Of a stretch of DNA of 64,000 nt, positions 11,176-23,400 are shown piece by piece (position 1 is the stretch's first letter; every line of letters starts with the position of its first letter). This DNA is from Cryptomeria japonica. Its lineage: Eukaryota > Streptophyta > Pinopsida > Cupressales > Cupressaceae. Location: NCBI RefSeq assembly GCF_030272615.1, contig NC_081405.1, positions 608,828,677 to 608,892,676 of the forward strand. The letters are read 5' to 3'. A program made the translations under genes and the position numbers. The notes below the pieces were generated by a model, which worked only from the letters and a program-made list of their open reading frames with translations, was not told the origin of the DNA and searched no databases.

Positions 11176-12128
11176 TGTTGGAATATTTAACAATTCCTCT
11201 CACTTGCATAGTTTTGTGATTTGTTTCTAATAATACATGTTTTGCACGTAAAATTTTTAGAAGTCTTTGGATATATCTATGATCTCTATATAATGAGGCA
11301 ATTGAAATTCATTCATCATCAATTAGTCTAATCCTTGATCATTTGATCAAGAAAATCCTTTAATCACTTAAATTAGTATAACAATATATATGTGTTTCAA
11401 TTTTGTATTTCTTTCATTTGGTACCAGAGCAAGTTGCATTTTTTTTTGGATAACCTCATGTTTAAAAAGAAGTTGTAGTCCTTGAAATTTCTTTAAAAGG
11501 TTACTCAATCAAAGGGAAAGATCCGGTGTAACCTACCATGTTTGAACTTGTCTTTGAGAAAGTTTGAAGTGATTGATTTGTAAGAGAAAGTTACAAAAGG
11601 ATTAGATAAATTACAGTAGGAGATCGTTGGTCTTGTGAAAGCTATTAGATCTCTCCATAGAAGTAGCGAGACTCTAGACCCCTGATGGAGTAATAGCCAA
11701 GTAAAATGTAGTCCAAAATAAGATCGACACATCATGGTAAGGGAGAAGCCTACAGAAGTTGGAAGAAGAAATGAAGTCAGTTGCATATACTATTGAGAAA
11801 GTATTAGAAGATCAAATATCATTATTTTTGTGTTAAAGCCATTATTTGGTGAAATTATAGGAGGGATTATTGGAATATTTACTAATTATTTCCACTTGCA
11901 CAATTTTTTTCTTTTAGTTTTAGTTTTTTGTTTTATTTCTATTAATGCAAGTGTTGCGTGACAAATTTCTAGAAGTCTTTAGATGTACTTAAGAACTCTA
12001 TATAATGAGGCATCTTTAATTCATTCATCAAAAGTTAATTTGATCTTTGATCATTTGATCAAGAAACTATTTTGATCTTTCGAATAAATAAAACAATTTA
12101 TCTATATTTAATTTTGCATATTTTTTCA
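11176..12128 (+). mobile_element. TRIM-like miniature LTR retrotransposon
   Basis: Left LTR 11176-11416 begins TGTTGGAATATTTA and ends TTTCA. Two bases later comes TGGTACCAGAGC (11419-11430), a one-base variant of the initiator-Met tRNA primer-binding site. The right LTR (about 11868-12128) begins TATTGGAATATTTA directly after a purine tract ATAGGAGGGAT. The LTRs share AGAAGTCTTT, the TATA-like CTCTATATAATGAGGCA and TTGATCATTTGATCAAGAAA. The interior is about 440 bp and holds no gag-pol motif; a Lys/Glu-rich broken frame near 11520-11800 could be a gag scrap. I see no clean target duplication. It ends about 280 bp before the open frame of the TIR1 locus, so its right LTR sits in the presumed promoter region. 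Confidence 0.8.
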
Positions 12129-12410
12129 AAAGACAATAAACTTTCAAGATAGAATTCTACGGTTAGTCAAAAAAAATGTAGCTTCTTTAATGTGCCTATG
12201 CCTCTATTAATCCATAGTTGTTCTCATTAGAGAGCTACGGAGTTGTAGTTGAAATATTCCTTTAGAAATAAACTGTAGTTTCATAAATTCATTTTCATTT
12301 TAGCGTGAAGAATAAGATAATATTAAAGTACTAAAAGTTTATTTAAGTAGACTACCTTGATATGAAGTTTCAGGTCATTCTGCAAATTCGCTCGCTGCTT
12401 ACCATGATAG

Positions 12411-13067
12411 ATTGTAATTGACAACAATCCTTTTGCCAAATTAAAAAGGTCTTCAGTTTTCCACTCGAAGACAAGACAGGAAACTAAATACGATGTATTT
12501 ATAAATCATCGCGGAATGGACGTCAAGGATACAATTGCTAGTCTAGTCTACCACAACCTCTCTAACAGAAAACTCAAGGTCTTTCTTGACAATAAAGAAA
12601 TGGAACACGGTGAAGTTAAACCCCAAAAAATTTACCAAGCTATTACTACAGCATCTGTTCACATAGCGATTTTTTCAGAAAATTATGCAGAATCTAATTT
12701 GTGTTTGAGAGAGCTTTGTTTAATGGAGGAAAGTGAGGCTCCCATTATCCCCATATTTTGTGGAGTTCAACCTAGCGACTTGAGGATAAAAACTGAAAAT
12801 GAAGTCGGAGCTTATTCAAAATCTTTCCAGAAACTCCATCAGACAATCAATAGTGAGTCTATTGAGAAATGGAGAGCCACACTCCACAGGGTTTCTTATA
12901 GACTTGAGTTTAAATTTGAAGGGTAAAAGTCCAATGATTCTTCAACCTTGCTTAGCTATTTAGAAAACATTTACTTACTACTATAATGGAGATTTGGCTG
13001 TAACCTATAATGTTGGTCTTTTAGGGAGTATGGAATGCTGTTGGAGAAGATCGCAGCTTCTGTATGA
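12411..13067 (+). CDS. TIR-domain gene (TIR1), two exons, start codon uncertain
   Basis: The frame is open from 12411 and encodes a plant TIR domain: it passes YDVFINHRG before Met-12516 and continues through a FLDNKEMEHG BB-loop region, SVHIAIFSENYAES, LCLREL and IPIFCGVQPSDLR. TIR domains of plant NLR and TIR-only proteins assemble on activation and hydrolyse NAD+ or nucleic acids to make immune signals. The catalytic-position Glu (LCLREL, residue 66 from Met-12516) is kept, but the usual Trp before Cys is Leu. Exon 1 ends at 12922 with a GG/GTAAAAG donor. Exon 2 starts at 13025 after TTTTAG and reads EYGMLLEKIAASV, then TGA at 13065-13067, aligning with the second exon of TIR2. The N-terminal ATG present in TIR2 is missing: the nearest upstream ATG (12404) is out of frame and meets TGA. 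Met-12516 would remove the first strand of the fold. It is therefore either decaying or has an unseen 5' exon. Confidence 0.7.
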
Positions 13068-13330
13068 AGCGTATCAAGAATACCCGGAAATGGGAGGTCA
13101 GCGTTTCTCTTCATTTGTTCTATGTTTGGTTAGTGTACCATTTCCTGTGGGTTTGCCCTTTTTGTTATAATTTTGTCATTTGTAAAGTCTTCGTATCCTA
13201 ATAATTGTCTGTTGTAAGAAATATACTTTTTGAAACCCACTGAAGATATTGCTTTCCATTTCTTCGTGGGCCTGCTATTGTTTAGTTTTTATTTTTGGAG
13301 CAAAACATGAGATGAACATCTTTCATGCAG

Positions 13331-13819
13331 GGTGAGGATGCAGTGCTGCATAGGCACAAAAGAAGCCGTTTGGAGGTGGATAGCGAGAGGAAAGCGATTG
13401 GTGGGATTGATTGTCCAATGGGGCAGTCGTCTTGTGCACTTCAAGTTTCTTCTGAAAATGTTGTGAGTGATCTTGTAAGCAAGATGGAGCCAGGAAAACG
13501 GTATCGCATCCAAGAAATTGGTAGCTCTTATGGAAATCAAATTGAATTTGTATTCCATAGAGATTTATCACCATATTGTAACGTAGGACATAACGATATT
13601 TTTCCATTTCAAATTCTAGAGTCTAAGAGATCTATACCTTCTGAAAACTTGCCTAATCCCCAGTTTGTTGACCCTGGAATTCAGAAAGTTGATCAATTGC
13701 ATAGAGTGAAAAATTTGGAAGCAAACACTATAAGTGGTAAGGAAGGAACTCTTAACAAGGGATTAGTACAGGTTACGAGGTGGAGGTTTGGGTTCAGTAA
13801 GTTTTGGAAACTCGTATGA
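13331..13819 (+). CDS. Unidentified 163-codon open frame downstream of TIR1, probable exon
   Basis: An open frame begins right after a good splice acceptor (TTTCATGCAG, ending 13330) and runs to TGA at 13817-13819. It is not low-complexity: it starts GEDAVLHRHKRSRLE, has a basic patch, a central GKRYRIQEIGSSYGNQIEF stretch and a basic, aromatic C-terminus (RWRFGFSKFWKLV). I do not recognise the family. The preceding 72-nt segment 13025-13096, bounded by an acceptor and a GAG/GTCAGC donor, is also open in the phase that would join this frame. However, the TIR exon enters it in another phase and hits a stop. So the segment is either the 3' UTR of TIR1, an alternatively spliced tail, or an exon of a different gene. 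A 163-codon opening is unlikely by chance at this base composition. Confidence 0.45.
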   Translation, partial: GEDAVLHRHKRSRLEVDSERKAIGGIDCPMGQSSCALQVSSENVVSDLVSKMEPGKRYRIQEIGSSYGNQIEFVFHRDLSPYCNVGHNDIFPFQILESKRSIPSENLPNPQFVDPGIQKVDQLHRVKNLEANTISGKEGTLNKGLVQVTRWRFGFSKFWKLV

Positions 13820-14756
13820 AGGAATGAGAAGTTCATGAAATGTGTTAAAGGAGGAGCATCATCACAGAGAAGGCTAACCTTGTTTTTTCGCTGATTCGTT
13901 CCCAAGTTATATTTTCTTGCATTGGCCTATGTTTATAGGATTACTCATCTATTGTTGATTTTGACCGAAAGATCTGTTAACTTGAATATCACTGGTTTGG
14001 CTTTGCTCCATGACTTTACTGTGGCATCTATCTATTTTGTAAACTTTATATATCAATAAGAAACTGCACCTTTTAAACAATGTCAATTAAATGTACGATT
14101 GTAAACAAATAAGATTAATATGCTAGCTTACAATGACATTCCTTAGACTAGATCCATTTTCCCTACATGTCCATTACCCACCAAATATTTTCAATTACGT
14201 GGATGATTTTACCTATGATTTTGCGTCTTACAACCCATAGACAATAAAGGGTGATATTGGATGACCATAGATGATTTTTTTTTGAAACAAATCCGATGTG
14301 CTCCTTGAGCTTATCAAGAGTATGCATCAAGCTTTTTTAATTGATCATAATATTACTGTTGGTTTTCACAATACCGACTAAGAGTGGGAACTTGTTGAGA
14401 AAAATGAACTCATTGAGTCATATAAAATTGTAGTATAAATTAGTTGCAAATAAAAAAGATGGGTTACAAAATATAATAACAATTAATAAGATAAATATTT
14501 AGGTGATAAAATCTTAACAATATGTGAAAAAAACATCTACAAGTTAAAGTATTGGCATGCTTATTATTCAAGAATAATTACCATCTTCACATAAGTATTG
14601 ATATTACAAATTAATTTGACATTATAGGTTATAAAGATATTTAATATTCCACATAACAATTATCATTAATCTTATCTTAAAAAGGTAGAATTTTCTCTTA
14701 ACAAAAAAATAAAATAAAATTTAGGATAATTTTTTGTTCTATGTTGTCATAATCCA
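13820..14756. other. AT-rich DNA, probably TIR1 3' flank and relic LTR
   Basis: No gene seen. The right-hand part, ending at 14759, is likely the LTR of the copia relic that follows, but its far end cannot be placed. Confidence 0.4.
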
Positions 14757-15115
14757 ACAATCTTCATGTTGGAAAAAATGTATGTGGTACTTTCCTATGC
14801 CCATTCATCACCTTTTCTGCAGCTCAAGAGAAGCCAAACTCTAGCTCAACTTCTCTATTAATACTAGTTTTCTAAACATGTATGCACAATTTTTTTGCAT
14901 ATGAATTTTCTAAAGAGCTACTACTTCACCTCCATCAATAGTCTATCTTATAAAAATACATGTACCTCCATATGCTTGGTCTTACTATGATAAGTTAGCT
15001 TTTTAGCCACATGGATATCACTTTATCTATCACAAAATACATTCACCTTGTCCTACAACCTTGAAATTCTCCACCTCAAATTTTCCCCTAAAATCCTTCA
15101 ATAATTGATACTACA
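14757..15115 (-). mobile_element. Ty1/copia relic: end of RNase H plus LTR start
   Basis: On the minus strand 15070-14950 translates with the copia RNase H end motif: CDR-stop-SDIHVAKK followed by LTYHSKTKHMEVHV, matching the family's 'CDSQSAIHLAKNPxFHSRTKHIDVRYHF'. Stops interrupt it. Further left the minus strand reads GAAGATTGTTGGATTATGAC, a typical purine tract plus TGTTGG LTR start at 14759. Only this 3' end of the element remains recognisable; the RT part upstream is gone. Confidence 0.65.
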
Positions 15116-15690
15116 AAGTAAGCACATGATTTTAACATAGTCACTTGAAAAATAAAGGATTTGATACCACCTTTTGAGAAAGGAAAAATTCATAGAATTT
15201 GAAGATCAAAAAACATTAAAAAAAATAACATAGAAGTTAATGCAACACACATAATACCTTTATCTAAAACCATTCTTTCTCATTAGATAAAGCTTTATTA
15301 GAGTGTACCTTAACTCCACTTGATTTATCCTTTGATGTGTGAAATATGATTTCTTATGAAAGTAACAACAAGATGATTGAATTGAGATAATGAATGAGAA
15401 AATGAATACTATGAGAGTATGATAGTATAAAACCAATAGATATTGAATAGCATAACATTAGAATAAGAGAATCTTAGATTTAAAATGTAACAACATAATG
15501 TTAGCATAAGAATGGATATTTAAATGGGATAGAAGGCCTATAATTTATATAATTTCTAAGAGGCAAAACAATGCCCTATATGGATTAGTTGATGGATGGA
15601 CATGATTAATAGAAGATTAGGGTTTTTTATTAGAGTTGTGACCATATGGTAAGTATCATGTAAAGTACAAGGGATAGGATTAGGATCTTC
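15116..15690. other. AT-rich DNA without recognisable feature
   Basis: Could be further decay of the copia relic or the left edge of the gypsy relic; nothing definite. Confidence 0.4.
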
Positions 15691-17430
15691 ATTGGGGCAT
15701 ATTGTTATGTGAAAGGTTTATATTTGAAGATATAGTATACAAATAATGGATGACATGCAAAGGTATTTTGAGATTAACATCCTTAAACATGCAAATGGAT
15801 AAATGTGGGGGAAGTAATTGTTACATAATGGAAAGTTCAGATTGTGATATATAGATGATACTAGTGATGGTGAATTCGAGGTACTAGAAGTTGCAGAAAG
15901 AGTAGATGATAAAGAAAAAAAAATCGTATGGGTGTTATCAAAGTTGGCCAGCAAGCCAAGAATGGATCCACAAAACTACAATAGGATTATAAATCAAGAA
16001 GAATGCATTGACTTGATTTTCAACATTGATAGAAATTTTTATTGAAAGCCATAGAAGATTGAATGAAGGTAAAGTATTCTTGTACAAGTTTGAAGGAACA
16101 GATGTCCTTATGGTAGAATCAATTACAAATTAAAAGACAAATAAAATGTAAGGAGAAGGTAAAGTCATGAGATAGAATGGTAACTAAATTGAAAGACAAT
16201 TTTTTTCTATTTGATTATCATATAAATTTATTTAAGAATTTACAAATTTTAACATAGAAAAATCCATTATTATGGAGTACACTGAACAATTTTACGTGGT
16301 TGGCATATGAGCTCGATATGTTAAAGATGATGAGGATAAGGTATCAATTTATGTGAATTTTATAAAAAATTTAAATCAAAATAAACTTATCTCTCAAGGT
16401 AGAAGACAAATTAGCAAGGAAACAATGGGGTAAGCTCAAAAGTTGAAAGAAAACCTTAAGAGGTAGAGAACAAACAAATAGTGGAGGAGGACATCCAACA
16501 AAAGAAGGAGAATCATGTTGTTAACAAAGTATATTTCAAGTCCAATTACAAGACGAAGAGGATATTTCTCAATAGAAAGATGAATATTTAGGAGGAAGAG
16601 GAGATTATGTAAGAGGAAGAGGATTTTTAGGAATATGCAAGTTAATCATGTAGAATTTTTTCATAGGGATTTTTAGTGTCATTAGCTACAAGAATGTGGA
16701 AAGACTTTTAATTTAGAAGGAATTTTCTATAGAATAGGATGAAATAAAATTAGATTTTATGAAAGGAGAAAATTTGATGCAAAAAAAAGTACTTGTAAAG
16801 TTAGAGAAATAACAAAAAGGGCCACCACAAAGGAAAGTTTTGTTCAATACTAGCTGAAAATTAGGAGGAAAGTATGAGAAAATAATTATAGAAAGTGTTA
16901 GTACTAATAATTTGGTGTCACAAGAAATGGTAGAAAAGATGAAATTGGATTAAAAAGAGCATACGACTCCATATAAAGTTACCTGGTTTCAAAAGGGTAT
17001 CAACTTATTGTACTTGAATAATGTTTCATAAATTTTCAAATTGATAATAATAGAAATGATCTATTGTGTGATGCTTGATGCATATAGATACTTTCTATAT
17101 CCTATGGTGATGACCACGGTAATAGGATTGAAAAGATATGAAAGAGAATGGAAAAACAATTATTATCATAATCAAGGATTAATAGCAAGTGTACTAATAA
17201 TATAGTAAAATACAATTAGGAGGGAGTGGGAAACAATACATAGGTATGTATAATCTCTAAAAAATTATTTTTGAACAAATTAAAAATAAACATGTTATGC
17301 ATTTATTTATTTACTAATAAAATTTAATTTTATAAAATCACAATATGAAATACATCATATTTATAAATTGGTACAATTACAAAACCATGGTACTTTCTCA
17401 TAGTCTTGACTTGGGAAACTCAAACTATTT
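15691..17430 (+). mobile_element. Ty3/gypsy gag-protease relic, tandem copy A
   Basis: Plus-strand frames, broken by many stops, contain a decayed gag zinc knuckle at 16653-16703 (pattern E-F-F-H-R-D-F-x-C-H-x-L-Q-E-C-G-K, aligning position by position with a CCHC box in which the first two Cys are lost) and the retropepsin-flanking region around 16899-17110: NNLVSQEMVEKMKLD, TPYKVTWFQKGYQL, then FQIDNN. The latter matches gypsy 'ASxxLVxKL-PHPxPYKVxWLxxG' sequences between gag and RT. There are no LTRs and no RT. The whole 1740-bp unit is repeated directly afterwards. Family assignment is confident, function is lost. Confidence 0.75.
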
Positions 17431-19103
17431 ATTGGGGCATATTGTTATGCGAAAGGTTTATATTTGAAGATATGGTATACAAATAATGTATGACATGCAA
17501 AGGTATTTTGGGATTTACATCCTTAAACATGCAAATGGATAAATGCGGGGGAAGTAATTGTCACATGATTGAAATTTTAGATTGTGATATATAGAGGATA
17601 CTAGTGATGGTGAAGTCGAGGTACTAAAAGTTGCAGAAAGAGTTGATGAAAAAGAAGAAAAATTCCTATCGGTGTTATTAAAGTTGGGCAGCAAGCCAAG
17701 AATGGATCCACAAAACTACAATAGGATTGTAAATAAAAAAGAACACATTGACTTAATTTTCAACATGGATAGAATTTTTTATTGAAAACCATAGAAGATT
17801 GAATGAAGGTAAAGCATTCTTGTACAAGTTTGAAAGAACATATGTCCTTATGGAAGGATTGATTGGAAATTAAAAGACAAATGCAATGTAAGGAGAAGGT
17901 AAAGTCATGAGGTAAAATGGTAACTAAATTGAAAGCAAAATTTTTCTATTTGATTATCATAGAAATTTATTTAAGAATTTACAAACTTTAACATAGAAAG
18001 TCCATTATTATGGAGTACACTGAACAATTTTACATGGTTGGCATATGAGCTAGATATGTTAAAGATGATGAGGATAAGGTGTCAATTTATGTGAATTTAA
18101 TATAAATTTTAATTCAAAATAAACTTCTCTCAAGGTAGAAGACAAATTAACAAGGAAACAATGGGGTAACCTCAAAAGTTGAAAGAAAACCTTAAGAGGT
18201 ATAGGACAAACAAATAGTGGAGGAGGACATCCAACAAAATAAGGACAATCATGTTGTTAACAAAGTACTAGTTCAAGCCCAATTACAAGACAAAGAGGAT
18301 ATTTCTCAATAGAGATATGAGTATTTAGGAGGAATACGAGATTATGTAAGAGGAAGAGGATTTTTAGGAATATGCAAGTCAATCATGTAGAATTTTTTCA
18401 TAGGGTTTTTTAGTGTCATTAGCCTAAAGAATGTGGAAAGACTAATAATTTAGAAGGAATTTTTCTATAGAATAGGATGATAAAAAATTAGATTCTAAGA
18501 AAGGAGAAAATTTGATGCAAAAAATAGTACTTTTAAAGTTAGAGAAATAACAACAAGAGACACCAAAAAGGAAAGGTTTGTTCAAAACTAGTTGAAAATC
18601 AAGAGGAAATTATGAGAAAATAATTATAGAAAGTGTTAGCACTAATAATTTGGTGTCACAGGAAATAATCATTAGAACCAATATTGGTCAAGAATCATTA
18701 GAACTGAGGATGGCGTGCGTGTGGGGGTTCCTGAGCTGCCAAGCTAGGGTTTCGTGGCCCTAGCTCGCATGTGGGGTGGTTGCACGTGCGGTGGGGAAGG
18801 GTGTTGCAGGGGGTTGGGGGTGCTCAGTGGCTGCGAGGGTGGTGTTGGGTGCAGAGGGGGTTGTGGGGGTTTTGGGGGGTGGGGCTTTGGCTGCATGGGT
18901 GCAGGGTTGAGGTTGCACGGGGGTGGGTGTAGGCTGCGCGGAGGTGGGTTTCGGGCTGCTAAGGTTTTCTTCCCATGGGTCTGGGGTGTCAGCAGGCCCT
19001 CCTTTCAGTGGTGAGGGAGAGAGGGTGCTTCGGTAGCAATGTTTCCTTGTGTGGCCCCTTTGGGGTGGGGTGCGTGGTCATTGTTTTTATTTTTGCTATT
19101 CGG

Positions 19104-20462
19104 ATGGCATCACTTGGTGGTGTGGCATCGCTGGATGTGTCAACTATGAATTTTTGGGCTGTGGTGGGCTCAAAACCCCCACCTCAGAGTATGAAGACTT
19201 TCAACAATAATCTCTTTTCATCTGATTCTGGGAATGGGAGTGCTAGCAGTTCTCGCATTTTGAAGATTAATGGATGTTTGGAGAGATGCAACGAGAGGCC
19301 AAAGTTGGTCATTCCTCCTTAGATGATAGCTGAAGACGTTGAGTATTTTTCAAAGCACTCCCTTTATTGCAAGTTTTTGGGAATGAGGGTATCCTTGCAG
19401 TTTTTGGAAAACTGGGCACAAAGGACTTGGGTACCGGAAGGAGAAATGGAGATTATGTTGTTAGCGAATAACTATTTCATGGTTACTTTCAACTACATGG
19501 AGATCGTCATAGGGTATTTGAAGGAGGCCCATATTTTTACAACCAAGTGGGTTTCTTCATCAAACCTTGGTATGCAGGGTTTAATCCTTCGGAGGAGCTC
19601 CCAAATAGGGTTCCAGTGTGGGTTCGGCTACCACATTTTCCTTTGGAATGTTGTCGAGAGGACGTGCTACGGATGCTTGCTACTCTATTAGGGAGGCCAG
19701 TGGGATCTTCAATGCAAACCCTAGGGAGAAAGGTAATGACCTTCGCGCACATTTGTGTTGAAATTGATCTCATTAAACCATTGCCAGATGCTATAGATAT
19801 GTGCCTAGGTTCTTATTCTTGGACTCAGCAGTTAGATTATGAGACTCTCCCATTTCGGTGTCGTCTGTGTCATGAGTATGGTCATTTACAATGTAAATGT
19901 CCTAGATATAAACCAGCAGTGCATCAATCTCAACAGTCGGACCCAAGCCCAGATAGGGTTGAGAAAGGGAAAGCTGCCATGTCGGTCGAGGTTGAGGGTA
20001 CTGATAGTTTTGTTGCAGTTAAGACAAAAAACAAGAATCAAGGACAAAAGAGGCCCTTTCAGGAGAGACAGGGGGAGAATTCCTTCAATAGATTCGAGGT
20101 TCAAGATGATCTTAGCCACCAGGAAGTTAATCCGGGGTTTATCCCTCTGGATCAAGGTACACTAAGGGAGGCACCAAAAAGTGTAATTGAGGACTCTACC
20201 CACTCTTGGGTTGGAAGAGAATATGGTTGAGGGGAAGGGTTCTCCATTAGCTTTGAATTTGGACTTGACTGGGGGGAAAAGTAACAAGTCCTCCGCCCTC
20301 TTGGGTCTGCATCAGAAAGATATTAAGAAAAGTGCTTTAGAGAAGAGCTCAAAGGCTGGCAGAAAAAAGGATCTGGATAAGATCAAATTGATGGGGGAGA
20401 ACTTGGTTGAGTCAGGGTTAGTAAAGACCTTGGATACGCATTTTTTGAATCCCCCTAAATGA
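19104..20462 (+). pseudogene. LINE ORF1 (DUF4283 and CCHC zinc knuckle), broken
   Basis: Starts at ATG 19104 (MASLGGVASLDVSTMNFWAVV). The DUF4283 region reads YFSKHSLYCKFLG, then WVRLPHFPLECC and VEIDLIKPLP. The knuckle FRCRLCHEYGHLQCKCP follows at about 19853-19905, a proper C-x2-C-x4-H-x4-C. A Lys-rich tail follows. ORF1 proteins of this type bind the LINE RNA as a chaperone. Breaks: TAG at 19320-19322; a one-base loss near 19502; another frame change near 20200. The last frame ends NPPK-TGA at 20460-20462. Confidence 0.9.
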
Positions 20463-23400
20463 TTGTTCTTTCATAGAATGTGAGGGGCTTGAACAGTGGC
20501 CCTAGACAAAAAGCTGTTCGGGATTTGACTAGGAACCATTTACCAAATGTCCTATTTTTACAAGAAACTAAAATCTCAATGGAAAGTATGATGGGTCTAG
20601 TGCCAAAGCTATGGGGGAGAGGTGAGTGTCAGTGTGTTGGGGCAGCTGGATCTTCAGGAGAGGTGGCATGTCTTTGGAACCCCTCAAGATTTCACCCGGT
20701 CTGGTGGGTTGCTTCCAGATCTTCTTTATCTGGGGTCCTTTCTAGTCTTGAGACTAGGGAACCCATCTTGTTTTCTAACATCTATGCCCCTACAGAGTTT
20801 CAGGTTAAGCAAAACCTATGGTCCCATATTTCTTGTATGCGAAGGCTGGCCCCTTTTCATCCTTGGATTATGGCAGGTGACTTTAATGCCATCCTTGAGT
20901 TGAGTGAAAAGAAAGGGGGTGTCATGCGATTGGAACCCTCTTCTATCTTGTTCCAGGATAATATATCTGTGCTGCAGCTAGTTGACATTAAGCCTAGCAA
21001 TTGTTTGTTCACCTGGAACAATAGGAGGCTGGGAGAGTATTGGATTGTAGAGAGGCTAGACTATTTTTTGGTCTCTAGGTTTTGGATTGGTGGAGGGTGG
21101 TCCACTAGCTCCGAGATTCTCGACTGGAGAGGGTCAGATCACTGACCCATCAAGCTGGTTTCTTCTTTGGCTCATGTAGCTCACTCTCCTTCTTTCAAAT
21201 TTCAACTTATGTGGCTTCAGGATCCCTCCCTTCAGGCCCTTGTTGCGGAGTGGTGGAGGAGGGGGAAGCCACCCTTTGGCACTGCCATGTACTCTTTTGC
21301 CAAGCATCTTCAATTTATTAAGTATCATCTTAATCAGTGGAACCGCTAGGGCTCAAGGAATATTTTTCATGCGAAGAAGGTTGCTCAACTGGTGTTGAAT
21401 GCGATCACCAGCGAAATCAGAGAGCAAGGCATGTCTGAGGAGCTACTTAGGGACAAGGAAAGGGTTGTCAAGGTGGTCGAGGAATGGGAGCTTCATGAAG
21501 AAATATACTGGAAGCAGAGAGCTCGTATTGATTGGCTAAAGGAGGGGGACAAGAACACTGCTTTCTTCTTCAACTCAGTAAAAGCAAGAAGACATGGTAA
21601 CTCTATCCTTGTTCTGGTCAACGATAGAGGTGAGCAGTGTTGTCCTTGCAGGAGATCTCTAGGGAGTCGTTACACTTCTTTCAAGCCCAATTTAGGGAGG
21701 ACCCCCTGAGGGATTCAGTGGTGGAGGATCAGGTTCTTAATTGAATTCCATCTCTGGTCATGGGGGAGATGAATGAGAAGCTTTTGTGTCCTATCTTATT
21801 GGAAGATCTAGAAAGGACTGTCTTTCACATGAGGAAAGGAAAAGCTCCTGGCCAGGATGGGTTCCCGGTGGAATTCTTTCAAGAGTTCTGGGATATTATC
21901 AAACTAGATTTATTGGAGGTGATCTAGGAGTCCCAGAGGAACAAGCAGATGCTTAGGGCTTTGAATGCAACTTTAATTTCTCTTATCCCCAAGTGTGAAG
22001 GGGCCGACCAGTTAGGTTAGTTCCACCCTATCTCTCTTTGCAATGTAATTTATAAGATCATGTCCAAGCTTATTGCAGAGAGATTGAAGAAGTGCTTGGG
22101 GAATGTCATCTCAGAGGAGCAAAGTTGTTTTGTGGAAGGTTGCCAAATCCTGGATGGTGTGGTCATTGCTACAGAGACCATTCATTCCATGGCTTCATCC
22201 AAGGAAAAAGCTATGTTTATCAAGCTGGATATGGCTAAGGCGTACGATAGAGTCCAGTGGTCCTTCCTTTAGAAGATCCTCAGGGCCTTTGGTTTTGCTA
22301 ATGAGTGGGTTCAGTGGGTTATGAGCTGTGTTACGACTACTTCTTTCTCTATGCTTATTAATGGAGACCATACTAAGCTGTTTGGTGCTTCCAGGGGTCT
22401 TCGCCAGGGGGACCCTCTCTCACCTTATTTATTCATTCTGTTGGCTGAGGGGTTAGGGAGGCTGACTAAGTAGAATGTGGTGTTGGGTATTAGTCAGGGT
22501 TGGAGATGGGGTAATGACCTGTAGCCACAGTCACATTTGCAGTTTGTGGATGACATAGCCCTTATGGGGCTGGCTAGGGTTAGAGAAGCTACTAATCTGT
22601 AGAAGGCCCTAAATGTTTATCTTGAGGCCTTGGGCAAGTTGATCAATGAGAATAAATCTTCTATCATCTTCTTCAACACTCCTGAAGCTATTCAAAGGAG
22701 GATTGCACTTATATTAAGATTCCAAGTTGGTTCCCTACCCTTGATCTACTTGGGTATCCCTATTTCTCCTGGCAAACCTCCTAGGGAGTCTTGGCAGGGC
22801 ATTCTTGATAAATTCCACCCAAAGGTTGATCACTGGACTCACAGATGACTTTCCTTTGCTGGGAGGGTTCAACTAATTCAGTTGGTGGTTTAGGCTCTTC
22901 CGATCTATCGATGTATGCTTCATGTGGCTCCTAAGTGGTTCTTGAAGGGATTGGATTCTCTGGCTAGGCAATTCTTATGGGCAGGCAATCTTTCCTCATC
23001 CAAATGGAGTCTAGTTAATTGGAACTTAGTGTGCACCTCGAAGCAGTCGAGGGGACTTGGTCTAAGGAAATCTATTCTTTTTGGGGAAGCATTGGCTACT
23101 AAATTGTATTGGAGGTGGTGTGTGGAATAGGATCATGGCTGGGCTAGGATTTTGGCCAACAAATATATGACGAGGATCCCGATGGAGGAAATCCCTAGGT
23201 ATCCGCTTGAGGGAAAGGGCTCTTCAATTTGGGTCACTGTCAAGAGGGGGGCTTCTCTCATTAAGTTTGGGCTTTTTTGGATTTGTAGAAGGGGGGAAGA
23301 GGTCCTTTTTTGGAACGATTCGTGGGATGGTTATCCTCCAATCCTTGATCGGTTCCCTCATCTTGGAAATTTGAGCCAAATGTTTTTGGAGGCGGTTTGG

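Noticed and set aside
18754-19322. Gly/Cys-rich protein gene at the GC-rich start of the LINE
   Set aside because: The Gly/Cys run is translation of the LINE 5' leader; the plausible ORF1 start is ATG 19104.
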